A DNA stretch of 32,727 bases from SAR202 cluster bacterium AC-647-P02_OGT_505m (GTDB taxonomy: Bacteria; Chloroflexota; Dehalococcoidia; Lucifugimonadales; UBA826): contig VEXB01000012.1 in the NCBI GenBank assembly GCA_009391195.1, forward strand, positions 1 through 32,727. The letters are read 5' to 3'. This document shows positions 6,811-16,384 of the stretch, piece after piece. The notes under the pieces are model-generated. The model was not told the DNA's origin. It searched no databases and worked only from the letters and a program-made list of their open reading frames with translations. Both the position numbers and the translations under genes were made by a program. Positions within the stretch are counted from its first letter, which is position 1. Every line of letters begins with the position of its first letter.

Positions 6811-9015
6811 TCACACAGTTGAAGGTTCCAACGCATTTTTCCATGTGTCAGAAATTTTTCTCATGTTGATATCCACCAGTCCTTCGATTTTAAACGAACC
6901 CGCGTGTACAGTCCCGATCTGGATCGATGGAACTTCATTTACAGAGCATATGAGGTTGAATTCTTCCAGATTCTCCGGATTCAATGAAAGTACTATTCTC
7001 GATTGACGCTCCCCAAATAGGGCTACATCCCACCTCTCTATATTTGGCAACGAACCCATAAATCCTAGTCCTCCGGATATGCAGGACTCCGCAAGAGCCA
7101 CCACAAGGCCGCCATCTGAACAATCATGGGCTGAACTAAGTAAACCGGCGCCTATAAGCGACCGACAGGATTTCTGTACTTTTAACTCTAATTCCAAATC
7201 TATACTAGGATTCCCTGCAACTTTACCGTGGATTACCTCTAGATATTCACTACCACTCAGAGAACTTATAGGCTCCTGAAATGAGTCTGCTCCTAGCAGA
7301 AATACCACATCTCCTTCATTTTTGAATGCTATGTCACAATTTTTGTCTACATTTTCCGTGAGACCTACGGCACCGATCACGGGGGTAGGATAAATCGCCT
7401 GATCTCTGGTTTCGTTATACAAGCTTACGTTCCCGCTAATAACCGGACTTCCAAAGACTTCACTAGCATGAGCCATACCCTGGACACAGTTCTGCAATTG
7501 GTAATAAATTTCCGGCTTCTCTGGATTACCAAAATTCAAACAGTTGGTGAGTGCAATAGGATCTGCTCCAGTACATGAGACATTTCGACAAGCCTCAGCC
7601 ACCGCAATTATTCCTCCAACGTAAGGATTCAGATAGCAGAGCCTGCCATTACCGTCAGTGGAAGCCGCCAACCCTTTTGTGGTGCCTTTAATGCGAATCA
7701 GGGATGCATCATTGCCAGGGGAAATCACTGTGTTTGTCTGAACCTGATGATCATATTGCCTAAACACCGGGTGCTTACTCGAAATGTTTGGAGAAGCTAA
7801 AATTTTTAACAGTGTTTCGGATGGACCTTCGGCGGGAATATCAATACTGTCCCAATCAAATGAGTGTAACTCATCCATGTAACCCGGTCTGATGCCATCA
7901 ATCTCATACAAAGGCGGATCTGTTAGAACATCAACAGGCAAATCCCCTTTAAGGATCCCCTCTTCAAATATCTCAGTCCGTAAGGTATTAGTCGTTCTAC
8001 CAATTACGTTACACGCAACATCCCACTTATCAAATATCCCACTTATGAAATCAAGGTTTTCAGGGGTGACCGTAAGTAGCATACGTTCCTGTGTCTCAGA
8101 CAACATAACTTCATACGGCTCCATGCCGGCATCACGCCTAGGCACTTTATCAATGTACAGCTGAATACCTGCATTACCATTCGCTGCGCATTCAACGGCT
8201 GCACTCGTAAGTCCAGCAGCGCCCAAATCTTGAAGACCCACCAGTTTTCCGGATGATGCCGCCTCCAAACACGCTTCTATAAGAACCTTTTCAAGGAAAG
8301 GGTTTCCTACCTGAACAGTCGGTCTCAATTCCCTATCATCATCAAAAGTCCTGGAAGCAAGTCCGGAAGCACCGTGAATCCCATCTCTTCCCGTTCCGGA
8401 ACCAACGAGGACCAACAGATTACCTTCGCCACCCGTTGTTGCCCTAGTCATGTCCTCCTGTCTAAGAATTCCTATACACATTGCATTAACCAACGGGTTT
8501 CCCGAATAGGACTCTGCAAACACAATTTCTCCACCAACGTTGGGAACACCTATACAATTCCCATATCCGGAAATACCAGAAACCACTCCATCAAATAGAT
8601 ATCTGTTATGAGGCTTATTTACAGATCCAAAACGTAGAGAATTTAGAAGTGCTATCGGGCGTGCTCCCATTGCGAAAATATCCCTCACAATTCCTCCAAC
8701 ACCTGTCGCAGCTCCTTCATATGGTTCGATGGCAGAGGGATGGTTATGTGACTCTACTTTGAACACAATCGCCAGCCCCTCGCCTATATCGACAACACCT
8801 GCATTTTCGTCGCCAGGATTAACCAGTAACCTTGGGCTATCTGATGTGAACATTTTAAGAAGCGGTTTTGAATGTTTATAACCACAATGTTCGCTCCACA
8901 GTGATCCAAACAAACCTAGTTCCAAATGATTAGGTTCCCTACCCAACCTATCTACAATCATTCCGTATTCAGGCTCGGAGAGAGCCAATTCATCTAAAAC
9001 TTGTTTGTCAAACAA
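6811..9015 (-). CDS. purL: Phosphoribosylformylglycinamidine synthase subunit PurL
   Basis: 734 residues, the size of the small (Bacillus-type) PurL. With PurQ and PurS it performs the ATP-dependent amidation of FGAR to FGAM, step four of purine synthesis. Seen: N-terminal 'LGREPNHLELGLFGSLWSEH', 'FKVESHNHPSAIEPYEGAAT' with the conserved HNHP, 'GVGGIVRDIFAMGARPIAL', and the repeated half with 'CNCLNFGNPEKPE'-like sequence (ALTNCLNFGNPEKPEIY), as expected for a tandem AIRS-like fold. Translation starts at TTG; the residues after it fit the family N terminus, so I keep it. It lies 31 bases downstream of purQ. No purS is adjacent. Confidence 0.96.
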   Translation of the reverse strand: MFDKQVLDELALSEPEYGMIVDRLGREPNHLELGLFGSLWSEHCGYKHSKPLLKMFTSDSPRLLVNPGDENAGVVDIGEGLAIVFKVESHNHPSAIEPYEGAATGVGGIVRDIFAMGARPIALLNSLRFGSVNKPHNRYLFDGVVSGISGYGNCIGVPNVGGEIVFAESYSGNPLVNAMCIGILRQEDMTRATTGGEGNLLVLVGSGTGRDGIHGASGLASRTFDDDRELRPTVQVGNPFLEKVLIEACLEAASSGKLVGLQDLGAAGLTSAAVECAANGNAGIQLYIDKVPRRDAGMEPYEVMLSETQERMLLTVTPENLDFISGIFDKWDVACNVIGRTTNTLRTEIFEEGILKGDLPVDVLTDPPLYEIDGIRPGYMDELHSFDWDSIDIPAEGPSETLLKILASPNISSKHPVFRQYDHQVQTNTVISPGNDASLIRIKGTTKGLAASTDGNGRLCYLNPYVGGIIAVAEACRNVSCTGADPIALTNCLNFGNPEKPEIYYQLQNCVQGMAHASEVFGSPVISGNVSLYNETRDQAIYPTPVIGAVGLTENVDKNCDIAFKNEGDVVFLLGADSFQEPISSLSGSEYLEVIHGKVAGNPSIDLELELKVQKSCRSLIGAGLLSSAHDCSDGGLVVALAESCISGGLGFMGSLPNIERWDVALFGERQSRIVLSLNPENLEEFNLICSVNEVPSIQIGTVHAGSFKIEGLVDINMRKISDTWKNALEPSTV

Positions 9016-9046
9016 TGTAAGTCACCAGTAAAAACATTCAGATTTA

Positions 9047-9748
9047 TCAGGAGCTTCGCATAGATAAGGTGTCCGAGATCGATCTAAATATTACCTCTCC
9101 ATCAGTACTCCCCAACAGAGGATCGCAACATCTTTCCGGATGTGGCATCATTCCCAGCACATTTCCTTCCCTGTTTGTTATGCCGGCAATATTGTTTAAC
9201 GAGCCATTAGGATTATTATCCATGTCGATACAGCCTTCCGGACTGCTATACCTGAAAATGACCTGATCATTTTTCTCAATTTCATCCAATGTCGCGCCAT
9301 CGGCGAAATAATTCCCCTCCCCATGCGATATAGGCACTGAAATAACCTGACCAGTCTCCGCCTTTGAAGTGAATGGTGAATCGGAATTCTCAATCCTTAG
9401 GTTGGTCCACTCACACCTAAACTGCAAATGATCATTCCTGATCAGGACACCGGGAAGGAGACCGGACTCACAAAGAATTTGGAATCCGTTACAGATCCCA
9501 TAGACAAGACCTCCAGCATTTGCGAAGGCTTCCACAGATTTCATAACCGGAGAAAACTTTGCTATGGCTCCACACCGCAAATAGTCACCATACGAAAATC
9601 CCCCGGGCAGAATTATGCAATCAAATCCAGTTAAGTTTGTATCTTTGTGCCAAATATACTCAACAGGCTGGTGAAGAACCTGATCGATAACATAAAAACA
9701 ATCCTTATCGCTCCATGTACCGGGAAATACAACGACGCCAAATTTCAC
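9047..9748 (-). CDS. purQ: Phosphoribosylformylglycinamidine synthase glutaminase subunit PurQ
   Basis: 233 residues. This class I glutamine amidotransferase supplies ammonia to PurL. The nucleophile Cys is in '[10 protein letters not shown]', and the catalytic His-Glu is in '[11 protein letters not shown]'. '[15 protein letters not shown]' gives the oxyanion region. The start is GTG, with AAAGGAG overlapping the end of yqeY 11 bases upstream, so expression is probably coupled to yqeY. In Bacillus-type systems purS normally precedes purQ. Here yqeY occupies that place and the purS gene must be elsewhere. Confidence 0.96.
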   Translation of the reverse strand: MKFGVVVFPGTWSDKDCFYVIDQVLHQPVEYIWHKDTNLTGFDCIILPGGFSYGDYLRCGAIAKFSPVMKSVEAFANAGGLVYGICNGFQILCESGLLPGVLIRNDHLQFRCEWTNLRIENSDSPFTSKAETGQVISVPISHGEGNYFADGATLDEIEKNDQVIFRYSSPEGCIDMDNNPNGSLNNIAGITNREGNVLGMMPHPERCCDPLLGSTDGEVIFRSISDTLSMRSS

Positions 9749-9753
9749 TTGGT

Positions 9754-10203
9754 TTATAACTCCTTTAACTTTGCGGTGACCATCGCATTAACTACCTTGC
9801 CATCCGCCCGTCCTTTTACCAGCGGCATTAGAGCCCCCATAACTTTTCCCATGTCGGAAGGCCCAGTCGCATCAACTTTCTTGAGTATATCGGCAATAAA
9901 CCCTTCAATTTCCACTTCGGTCATCTGCTCTGGTAGATATTCACTGATGATATTAAGTTCAGCAGTCTCTTTATCCACGAGATCTTGGCGACCAGCTTCC
10001 CCAAAGGCTTCTATACTGTCCTTCCTCTGCTGGGCTTGCTTGGACATTACTCCCTCAATGTCACCTTCCTGTAAATCTTTTTGTGCCGATATTTCAGCAT
10101 TGCGGATTTCTGACAAAAGAGTACGTATTACAGTCCGTTTGATAGCATCCTTATTTCGCATAGCATCTTTAAGATCCGCATTAAGTCTATCTTTAAACAA
10201 CAT
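9754..10203 (-). CDS. YqeY/GatB-like domain protein
   Basis: 149 residues, all helical in character, matching the YqeY family. Family members are homologous to the tRNA-binding C-terminal domain of GatB and are thought to act on tRNA or amidotransferase function; exact role is unproven. Signatures: '[23 protein letters not shown]', seen here as two blocks, '[13 protein letters not shown]', 'LPEQMTE' and '[11 protein letters not shown]'. ATG start with GGAG 8 bases upstream. It lies 67 bases after gltX and 5 bases before purQ. The link with gltX fits a role in Glu/Gln-tRNA biology, but this is contextual. Confidence 0.92.
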   Translation of the reverse strand: MLFKDRLNADLKDAMRNKDAIKRTVIRTLLSEIRNAEISAQKDLQEGDIEGVMSKQAQQRKDSIEAFGEAGRQDLVDKETAELNIISEYLPEQMTEVEIEGFIADILKKVDATGPSDMGKVMGALMPLVKGRADGKVVNAMVTAKLKEL

Positions 10204-10270
10204 AGCTTTTACTCCAGTTTTAGAGGACGTTAAACCAACTAGATGAGTATAAAATTGTGCCTGTTCAGCG

Positions 10271-11755
10271 TCAAGAATTTACATCGCCAGCTAATATTTC
10301 TATGGCATTGTCGAGCAACACAACAACCCGGTCTCTACCCAATATTTCCAGTGATCCAAACAACGGCGGTGAAACCCTTTGACCAGATGTTGCCAACCTT
10401 ATCGTCCCAAGCAACTGCCCTACCTTTACGTCAACATCACCAGCTAATTTTCTAAGATCTGCTTCGATTTCATCAGATATAAAGATATTCATGGACGAAA
10501 GAATTTCACGAGCCCTAATTAAAAGATTGCGCGTTTGTTGGCTATCCATACCTTTTTGTATGAGTTCCTCCGACGTATAGACAATTTCATTCTTAAAGAT
10601 GAAAGAAGCCAGTGGTGCCGCATCACTGAGTGTTTTTAGGCGTTCCCGAACTAGTCCCGCAACTTCTACTGCATTCTCAAAAGTAGGGACTATGTCAAAT
10701 TCTTTAGGTGGAAATTCGGTCCAGAAATCAAAGAGCTCGGAGCCAAGTTCTTCTTCAGACAATTCCCGTATATAGTAACCATTCATCCAATCCAGTTTTT
10801 CAATATCAAAAACAGCTCCAGCAGAATTTATCCTCAACGGATTGAAATGATCCACAAGATCATCCCTACTGATGATTTCAGTTTCACCATCTAATGACCA
10901 GCCAAGTAAACTGAGGAAATTAACAACAGCATCCGGCAGATATCCTCTCTCCTTGTATTCCAAAACCGATGTGGCACCATGACGCTTGCTGAGCTTTGTT
11001 TTGTCAGGAGCTAGGATTGTGGGTAAATGAGCATAAATCGGAGTCTCCCAATCAAAAGCTCTGTAAATTTGTACATGCCGTGGAATACTCGAGACCCATT
11101 CCTCCCCTCTAAACACATGTGTGATCCCCATATAATGGTCATCCACGACTGACGCTAAATGATAAGTTGGAAACCCATCGGCCTTTAGGATCACAAAGTC
11201 TTCAACTAACTCATTGTCAAATTCAATTTTTCCTCTAACAAGGTCATCAATCTGGGAAACACCTTTATCAGGCATCAAAAATCGAACGACAAATGGGGTT
11301 GATTCTGACTCCATTTTCTGTAATTTTTCTTTTTTGAGAGACCGACACTTACCATCGTAACCAAGCCTGGAAGCCTTCTGTTGCTTCTGAGACTCCCTAA
11401 GAGACTCGAGGCGCTCCGGGGGGCAAAAACATTTATATGCTGCTCCTGTTGTTATCAGCCGTGAGACCGCATTTGCATAGTACTCAAGGCGTTCTGACTG
11501 AACATATGGACCCGATCCTCCGTTCTCGCCCAATCCTTCGTCCCAATCTAGTTTTAGCCACTTTAAAGATTCTTTCTGTAGTTCTATCGCACCGTCAACA
11601 CGTCGTGCCTGGTCTGTATCTTCCACCCTTATAATGAAATCGCCTCCTGTTTGACGGGCAAATAACCAGTCAAACAAAGCCGTGCGGATATTACCCACAT
11701 GAGGTTCCCCTGTCGGACTTGGAGCATATCGGACTCTAACTTTTCTTTCGGACAT
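10271..11755 (-). CDS. gltX: Glutamyl-tRNA synthetase
   Basis: 494 residues from the ATG at 11755; class I aminoacyl-tRNA synthetase. Signature 'RYAPSPTGEPHVGNIRTAL' carries the HIGH-like element (PHVG), and 'KTKLSKRHGA' is the KMSKS-like loop. The zinc-site region and the C-terminal helical anticodon-binding domain follow in normal order. I prefer the ATG because GAGGG lies 4-5 bases before it; a GTG five codons earlier (11770) lacks a ribosome-binding site. Non-discriminating GltX, used with GatCAB to make Gln-tRNA, is common in Chloroflexota, but specificity cannot be read from sequence by eye. It follows rluD by 105 bases. Confidence 0.96.
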   Translation of the reverse strand: MSERKVRVRYAPSPTGEPHVGNIRTALFDWLFARQTGGDFIIRVEDTDQARRVDGAIELQKESLKWLKLDWDEGLGENGGSGPYVQSERLEYYANAVSRLITTGAAYKCFCPPERLESLRESQKQQKASRLGYDGKCRSLKKEKLQKMESESTPFVVRFLMPDKGVSQIDDLVRGKIEFDNELVEDFVILKADGFPTYHLASVVDDHYMGITHVFRGEEWVSSIPRHVQIYRAFDWETPIYAHLPTILAPDKTKLSKRHGATSVLEYKERGYLPDAVVNFLSLLGWSLDGETEIISRDDLVDHFNPLRINSAGAVFDIEKLDWMNGYYIRELSEEELGSELFDFWTEFPPKEFDIVPTFENAVEVAGLVRERLKTLSDAAPLASFIFKNEIVYTSEELIQKGMDSQQTRNLLIRAREILSSMNIFISDEIEADLRKLAGDVDVKVGQLLGTIRLATSGQRVSPPLFGSLEILGRDRVVVLLDNAIEILAGDVNS

Positions 11756-11860
11756 TATTCCCTCGGACACACATTTTATTACTGGTCCGCGCGACGTGAA
11801 ATGTTTTTAAGGGTGCGAAAACATTATCACCCAGTCAGTAAATAGAATAAAGCAAAGAAT

Positions 11861-12757
11861 TCAACAAAAGTTCAAAAATTGAGCTATATCTCCCGGTAGA
11901 GAGGCTTCGTATTGGACGGTTTTACCGGTAGCGGGGTGAGAAAACTGCAAGATCGCAGAGTGAAGAAATTGTCTGACTAAATGATCAATTTCTCTTCCAT
12001 AAATCTTATCTCCGGCAACAGGATGACCTAAAGAAGCCATATGAACCCTGATTTGATGGGTTCGCCCAGTGAGCAATCTAATCTCCAGTAGATCAAAGTT
12101 TTCGTATCTACGAATTACTTTATATCTAGTGATTGCTTCCCTCCCATTTTCCAAAACTGACATTCTCTGTCTATCACCAGGTGACCTACCTATTGCTGCC
12201 TCAATAACGGCTTCTTCTCTTTCCAGATTGCCAGTCACGAGAGCCAAATATGTTTTTTCAACCGTCCTATTCTCAAACTGCCTAGCTATATTTAAATGAG
12301 CTTCCTGAGTCTTGGCCACCACCATAAGACCTGACGTATCCATATCCAACCTATGCACAATTCCAGGCCTGTCCACAGACCCCACATTTTTGACATTCGG
12401 GTAAATTTCTATAAGGGCATTGGCTACAGTCCCATCCTGATGGCCGGGCCCCGGATGAACTGGAATCCCAGCCTGCTTATTTATCACCAACATATCTGAA
12501 TCCTCATGGATAATGTTCAGATCTATGCTTTGTGGTTGCAAGCTGGATTCTTGTCTAACGGAAGGCAAAACAGTAACGACTTCTCCCGATTTAAGTTTCG
12601 TGGAAGATTTCCCGTCACGCTGCTCAACTAACACTCGCCCGGAATGGATTAAATTACTAACTCTAGAACGACTGTAGCCTTTTAAATTTACAGATAAAAA
12701 TTGATCTAGTCTCTGACCAGGTCTATCAACGGTAAATCTGAGTATTTCGTTACACAT
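11861..12757 (-). CDS. rluD: Ribosomal large-subunit pseudouridine synthase, RluA/RluD family
   Basis: 298 residues. An N-terminal S4 RNA-binding domain (about 10-65: 'RLDQFLSVNLKGYSRSRVSN') precedes the pseudouridine synthase domain with catalytic motif HRLDMDTSG (Asp138). 'GRTHQIRVHMASLGHPVAGD' is the other family hallmark. It probably makes pseudouridines in 23S rRNA helix 69; RluD against other RluA members cannot be separated with certainty. The ATG at 12757 overlaps the lspA stop (TAATG), giving stop-start coupling. A TTG nine codons upstream is less likely. The lspA-rluD pair is a common bacterial arrangement. Confidence 0.93.
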   Translation of the reverse strand: MCNEILRFTVDRPGQRLDQFLSVNLKGYSRSRVSNLIHSGRVLVEQRDGKSSTKLKSGEVVTVLPSVRQESSLQPQSIDLNIIHEDSDMLVINKQAGIPVHPGPGHQDGTVANALIEIYPNVKNVGSVDRPGIVHRLDMDTSGLMVVAKTQEAHLNIARQFENRTVEKTYLALVTGNLEREEAVIEAAIGRSPGDRQRMSVLENGREAITRYKVIRRYENFDLLEIRLLTGRTHQIRVHMASLGHPVAGDKIYGREIDHLVRQFLHSAILQFSHPATGKTVQYEASLPGDIAQFLNFC

Positions 12758-13236
12758 TACATTTTCTGGGTTTGTTCCGTCCAACCAAGCCTCTCACCAA
12801 ATATCATCGTAAATATCAAAAGAAACATACCAACAGAAATGGCTGAATCCGCAATATTAAATGACGGCCACCAACCGACACTAATAAAGTCCACTACTTT
12901 ACCGAACACGACACGGTCAAAAAGATTACCCAGCGCCCCACCTACGATGAGGCCCAACGAAATCCGGAGAGCTATAGCGTTGTTACCCTGTCTGTAAAAA
13001 TAGTAGAGCACTGCAGCTATTCCAAGGATAGAGGCAAGAATCAATAAATTAGTAAAACCGGCAAACAAACCGAATGCAGACCCTGTATTTGTTCCATGTA
13101 CTATTCGTAAAAAACCTGTTGAAGGCCAACTATCCCCGAGTGGCATCCACAATCTGATGAATTCTTTACTTATTTGATCAAAAATAAACACGGCACCGAC
13201 GATAAGATAAAAAACCCAATCTTTATACCAAATCAT
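12757..13236 (-). CDS. lspA: Lipoprotein signal peptidase LspA (signal peptidase II)
   Basis: 159 residues with four membrane segments. LspA cleaves the signal peptide of prolipoproteins before the diacylglyceryl-Cys. Catalytic aspartates are Asp107 in 'GGALGNLFDRV' and Asp130 in 'FNIADSAIS'; 'NTGSAFGLF' is also conserved. Several lipoproteins in this window (18753, 22153, 24806) would be substrates. Start ATG with GAGAGGTG just upstream. It heads the lspA-rluD-gltX-yqeY-purQ-purL run. Confidence 0.96.
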   Translation of the reverse strand: MIWYKDWVFYLIVGAVFIFDQISKEFIRLWMPLGDSWPSTGFLRIVHGTNTGSAFGLFAGFTNLLILASILGIAAVLYYFYRQGNNAIALRISLGLIVGGALGNLFDRVVFGKVVDFISVGWWPSFNIADSAISVGMFLLIFTMIFGERLGWTEQTQKM

Positions 13237-13250
13237 TTACACCTCTCAAG

Positions 13251-13279
13251 ACTATTCCCATTGTTAAATAGTAAGTCAA
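13251..13279 (-). promoter_or_regulatory. Candidate promoter for lspA operon
   Basis: On the minus strand, TTGACT (13274-13279) and AATAGT (13251-13256) are separated by 17 bases, a few bases upstream of the lspA ribosome-binding site. The -35 is good (5/6) and the -10 is weak (4/6). Confidence 0.4.
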
Positions 13280-13451
13280 TTTCTATTGTGAGTATATGAC
13301 TCATTAGGGACTTCTAATAGTAAGAGAGTTACTAGGGTTTTGGCATAACTTACTTTGTCGAAACGACCGCACCTATAAGGGAATATTACACATTATGTAA
13401 TCTAACATTTGATCCGTAGTTTCTTGATGTGTGGACAATAGAGTAGTTGCG

Positions 13452-15038
13452 TTAAAATGGAGTTTTAACGAGCTTGGGTTTCCTTGCAAAAAGCATAACA
13501 AAAGCTCCAACTATGTTGATAATGGCGTAGGCCAAAAATGGAACAGTGTACTGCCCATAATTATCAAAAACCCAGCCGGCCCATACTGGAGCAACGGCCA
13601 TTACTATCCCATTTGGAAGCATGGACCAGCCCATAATTGAGGCAAACGCTTTCCTGCCAAAATATTCACCTCTGATAGAGGTCATCAACGGAATCCTACC
13701 CCCAAAAGCAACGCCATAAAGTACCGCAAACAAAATCGCCATAGGTAGGGAGTTCCCTAAAGCTAATACAAGTGTGGATATACCCTGAATAAATAAAAAT
13801 ATCGTCACCAGATATTTTTTTGAGATCTGATCTCCAAGCCAGCCAGCCAAGAAAAGAATAGGAAGAGCTATAAGGGATTGCAATAGTTCGATTTTACTGG
13901 CGGTGCTGAGACTTAGACCCATATCAGTGAGACGAGGAGCCAGATGTATTGAGAGAGTTGAAAGCGAGATAGTGGATGAAAGATGGGCGAACGTAAGAAT
14001 CCAAAAAACTGGAGTTCTTAAAGCCTCAGTAACACTAAATTCCTGCTCCTCTTCAACCTCAAGCATGCCAGCATTCTGTGTACTTGGAAGTGTCTCCGTT
14101 GTAGTAATAGGAGAGCTATCGATTATCGTTTGGCTGGCATAAGCCTCCGCCAGCGCCAGTGCCTTCCGCCTACGTTTGTAATAGATGATGGAGACAAGCC
14201 CAGCAACAGAGCCTAATAAAATTCCAGGGACAAATTCTAATAATTTCGAAGATGGAGCCATGAAAAGCGTTAGGGCTCCAACCACCGCCCCACTAACCAA
14301 TAAAAAAGCCCCTAGAGATACTCCTATGTATTTGACTAACACCAAAGGATTAAGCTCTACCCGGTTAATCGGTCCACCATCTGGCATGAGTCCCATATCT
14401 TCAGGACGATTTCTAAGTATTTTGACAGCTGGAAGGGCTACGATAAAAATGATGAGTCCCAGGCAAAAAACTGTCCCTCTAAAGCTAAACTCTAAAGCCT
14501 GAGTGTATGGGGGTAGAAAAAAACCAGCCAAAATGATCCCAGACATAGCGCAAGCCAATGCCATAGTTCTTTGCCTATGAAACCAGTTGTTCAGAATTGC
14601 TATAACTGCCAGCCATCCTCCGATACCAGATCCGAGAGTAATCAGCAAAAATACCGCGTAAAATTGCCATATATTCTGAACGAGAGAAAAAAGTACAAAT
14701 CCCACAGCCATCAGTGAAAACCCGACAAGCACCATCTTGCGGGCTCCGATCCTGTCAATCAAATAACCTTCAATCGGTCCAAGGGCGGCGCCTTCTACCC
14801 TATTAAATAGGGAACTTAAAGATATCTGAGTTCTTGTCCATCCAAATTCTCTCTGGAGAACGACTGTCATCACACTCATGCCTCTGAAAACGCCTAAAGA
14901 CATCAGCGATAAAAGAAAAACTCCCACACCAACCAGCCACCAACCATAAAAAATTTTCCCAGTCTTTTTTGTTCTGATAGAACCAGAGGGAGATTGAGCA
15001 GAATCACTATCATGAAGTGGATTTATTGAACTAGACAT
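13452..15038 (-). CDS. MFS transporter with two extra central membrane segments
   Basis: 528 residues. A cytoplasmic Ser-rich N terminus precedes the first membrane helix ('GWWLVGVGVFLLSLMSLGVF'). The loop after helix 2 carries 'GYLIDRIGARKMVLVG', the GxLxDRxGxR signature of the major facilitator superfamily. The overall look (GWWxV start, FGW motif) is like the oxalate/monocarboxylate (MCT/OFA) group. Between the sixth and seventh canonical helices lie two additional hydrophobic stretches (about 231-255 and 268-285) followed by a charged KRRRK loop and an acidic linker, suggesting 14 membrane segments. It is divergent from the acid-sugar dehydratase gene, so a carboxylate or sugar-acid substrate is plausible but not shown. 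Confidence 0.85.
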   Translation of the reverse strand: MSSSINPLHDSDSAQSPSGSIRTKKTGKIFYGWWLVGVGVFLLSLMSLGVFRGMSVMTVVLQREFGWTRTQISLSSLFNRVEGAALGPIEGYLIDRIGARKMVLVGFSLMAVGFVLFSLVQNIWQFYAVFLLITLGSGIGGWLAVIAILNNWFHRQRTMALACAMSGIILAGFFLPPYTQALEFSFRGTVFCLGLIIFIVALPAVKILRNRPEDMGLMPDGGPINRVELNPLVLVKYIGVSLGAFLLVSGAVVGALTLFMAPSSKLLEFVPGILLGSVAGLVSIIYYKRRRKALALAEAYASQTIIDSSPITTTETLPSTQNAGMLEVEEEQEFSVTEALRTPVFWILTFAHLSSTISLSTLSIHLAPRLTDMGLSLSTASKIELLQSLIALPILFLAGWLGDQISKKYLVTIFLFIQGISTLVLALGNSLPMAILFAVLYGVAFGGRIPLMTSIRGEYFGRKAFASIMGWSMLPNGIVMAVAPVWAGWVFDNYGQYTVPFLAYAIINIVGAFVMLFARKPKLVKTPF

Positions 15039-15120
15039 CCTGAAAATTTTATCAGATAAAATGCCACCTGTGCCTTGTTATAATTTTTGCCTCCCATCTC
15101 TTAGCCTAAACGGGAAAAAT

Positions 15121-15158
15121 ATATATAGATGCCAGAGTCTATAAGTAGGCACTATATA
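15121..15158. promoter_or_regulatory. Imperfect inverted repeat between divergent MFS and dehydratase genes
   Basis: TATATAGATGCC (15122-15133) and GGCACTATATA (15148-15158) are inverted copies apart from one inserted base, with a 14-base spacer. The position, between two divergently transcribed genes likely to be co-regulated, fits a shared operator. No regulator gene is adjacent. Confidence 0.3.
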
Positions 15159-15212
15159 TTTGAGTGGCGTTTGGATTAGTGGAGATTTGTGAAATCAATA
15201 GAGGACTTTAAG

Positions 15213-16379
15213 ATGAAAATAACAGATTTAAAAGTATGGGTTACGGCTCCGGAAAAAAATGGGAGGAGCTTCGTTTACGTCCAGATAGATACCGATGCAG
15301 GAATTCATGGAATTGGAGAAGCAACCAGCTCCGGTGGGGGAGGAAGCATTGTTGTTGGGAATATGTTGCGGTTTCTTAGAGATTCCACTTTAGAACAAGA
15401 TTTCCGTGAATCCCTCATTGGAGAAAACCCCGAACATGTTGATCGCATATGGCACAAGCTATATCGACGTTTCACTGGGGGCGGAGGATCTGGAGGATTT
15501 GTGACAACAATGCTGAGTGGAATCGACATTGCTCTGTGGGACATTAAAGGAAAAGCAGCAGGAAAACCCATATATGAAATCCTTGGGGGAGGACCTGTTT
15601 GGGACGATATTGAAATGTACACTCACGTAGCCCCTGGAGACCCAGAAAGGGCCGCCAAACAGGCCCGTGAAGTGGTATCAAACGGCTTTAGAGCACTCAA
15701 AACAGACCCATTTATGCCGGAAATGAGACAGCACCACAGACGCTACAAACAAGGAACTATATCTCCAGAGGGCGCGTCTCTAGCTGTAGACACCATAGCT
15801 GCTATCCGGCAAGAAGTTGGTCCAGATATAGAAATTTTGATTGATTGCCACGGTAATTTTGACGTCCCCACTGCTATAGCAATGGCTCGACGTCTGGAAC
15901 CTTTCAACATCGGTTGGTTTGAAGAACCTGTTCAACCTAATAGTAATGAGGCACTCAGGCATGTAAAAGACTCCGTTGGAGTACCACTGTGTGTAGGAGA
16001 GAGGCTGTACACACGATGGGACTTCGTCCCGATTCTAAAAGACAGATTAGCCGAATACCTAATGCCAGACATATTATGGACTGGGGGCATCACAGAATTT
16101 TATAAAATTGCCGCGCTAGCAGAGTCATTTTATGTCCCTGTCAGTCCTCACGATGCCAGCGGGCCTATCAACATATTGGCTGGCGCTCACACTATGATGA
16201 CAGTGCCAAATTTCTACAAACTAGAAATGAATCATGCAAGTCTCGATGTTTTAAATAAGATGATTGATGAGCCACTTAAAATAGTTGAAGGTCGACTTCA
16301 GCTGCCGGACAGACCTGGTATTGGGGTGGACCTAAATCGAGAATTCATCGAAGCTCATCTAGACCAGGACTGGAATTAA
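15213..16379 (+). CDS. Enolase-superfamily acid-sugar dehydratase (mandelate racemase/galactonate dehydratase group)
   Basis: 388 residues. An N-terminal capping domain ('MKITDLKVWV') precedes the TIM barrel. Putative Mg ligands are Asp211 (LIDCHGNFD), Glu237 (WFEEP) and Glu263 (VGERL). His213 in DCHG and His313 in 'SPHDASGP' are at the catalytic His positions seen in galactonate/mannonate-type dehydratases. Such enzymes dehydrate aldonic acids to 2-keto-3-deoxy acids. I chose the ATG at 15213, which has GAGG 8 bases upstream and gives the usual N terminus; a GTG at 15189 is possible. A threonine-synthase-like gene follows after 5 bases. Exact sugar acid cannot be told. Confidence 0.9.
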   Translation: MKITDLKVWVTAPEKNGRSFVYVQIDTDAGIHGIGEATSSGGGGSIVVGNMLRFLRDSTLEQDFRESLIGENPEHVDRIWHKLYRRFTGGGGSGGFVTTMLSGIDIALWDIKGKAAGKPIYEILGGGPVWDDIEMYTHVAPGDPERAAKQAREVVSNGFRALKTDPFMPEMRQHHRRYKQGTISPEGASLAVDTIAAIRQEVGPDIEILIDCHGNFDVPTAIAMARRLEPFNIGWFEEPVQPNSNEALRHVKDSVGVPLCVGERLYTRWDFVPILKDRLAEYLMPDILWTGGITEFYKIAALAESFYVPVSPHDASGPINILAGAHTMMTVPNFYKLEMNHASLDVLNKMIDEPLKIVEGRLQLPDRPGIGVDLNREFIEAHLDQDWN

Positions 16380-16384
16380 TTGTA

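Noticed and set aside
9647-10246. A 199-codon open frame on the plus strand
   Set aside because: It lies wholly antisense to yqeY and the start of purQ, both clear family members, and its translation has no recognisable domain.
13450-13470. Hairpin CGTTAAAA/TTTTAACG at the end of the MFS gene
   Set aside because: The 8-bp stem is perfect but AT-rich and has no T run on the minus strand, so I do not call it a terminator.
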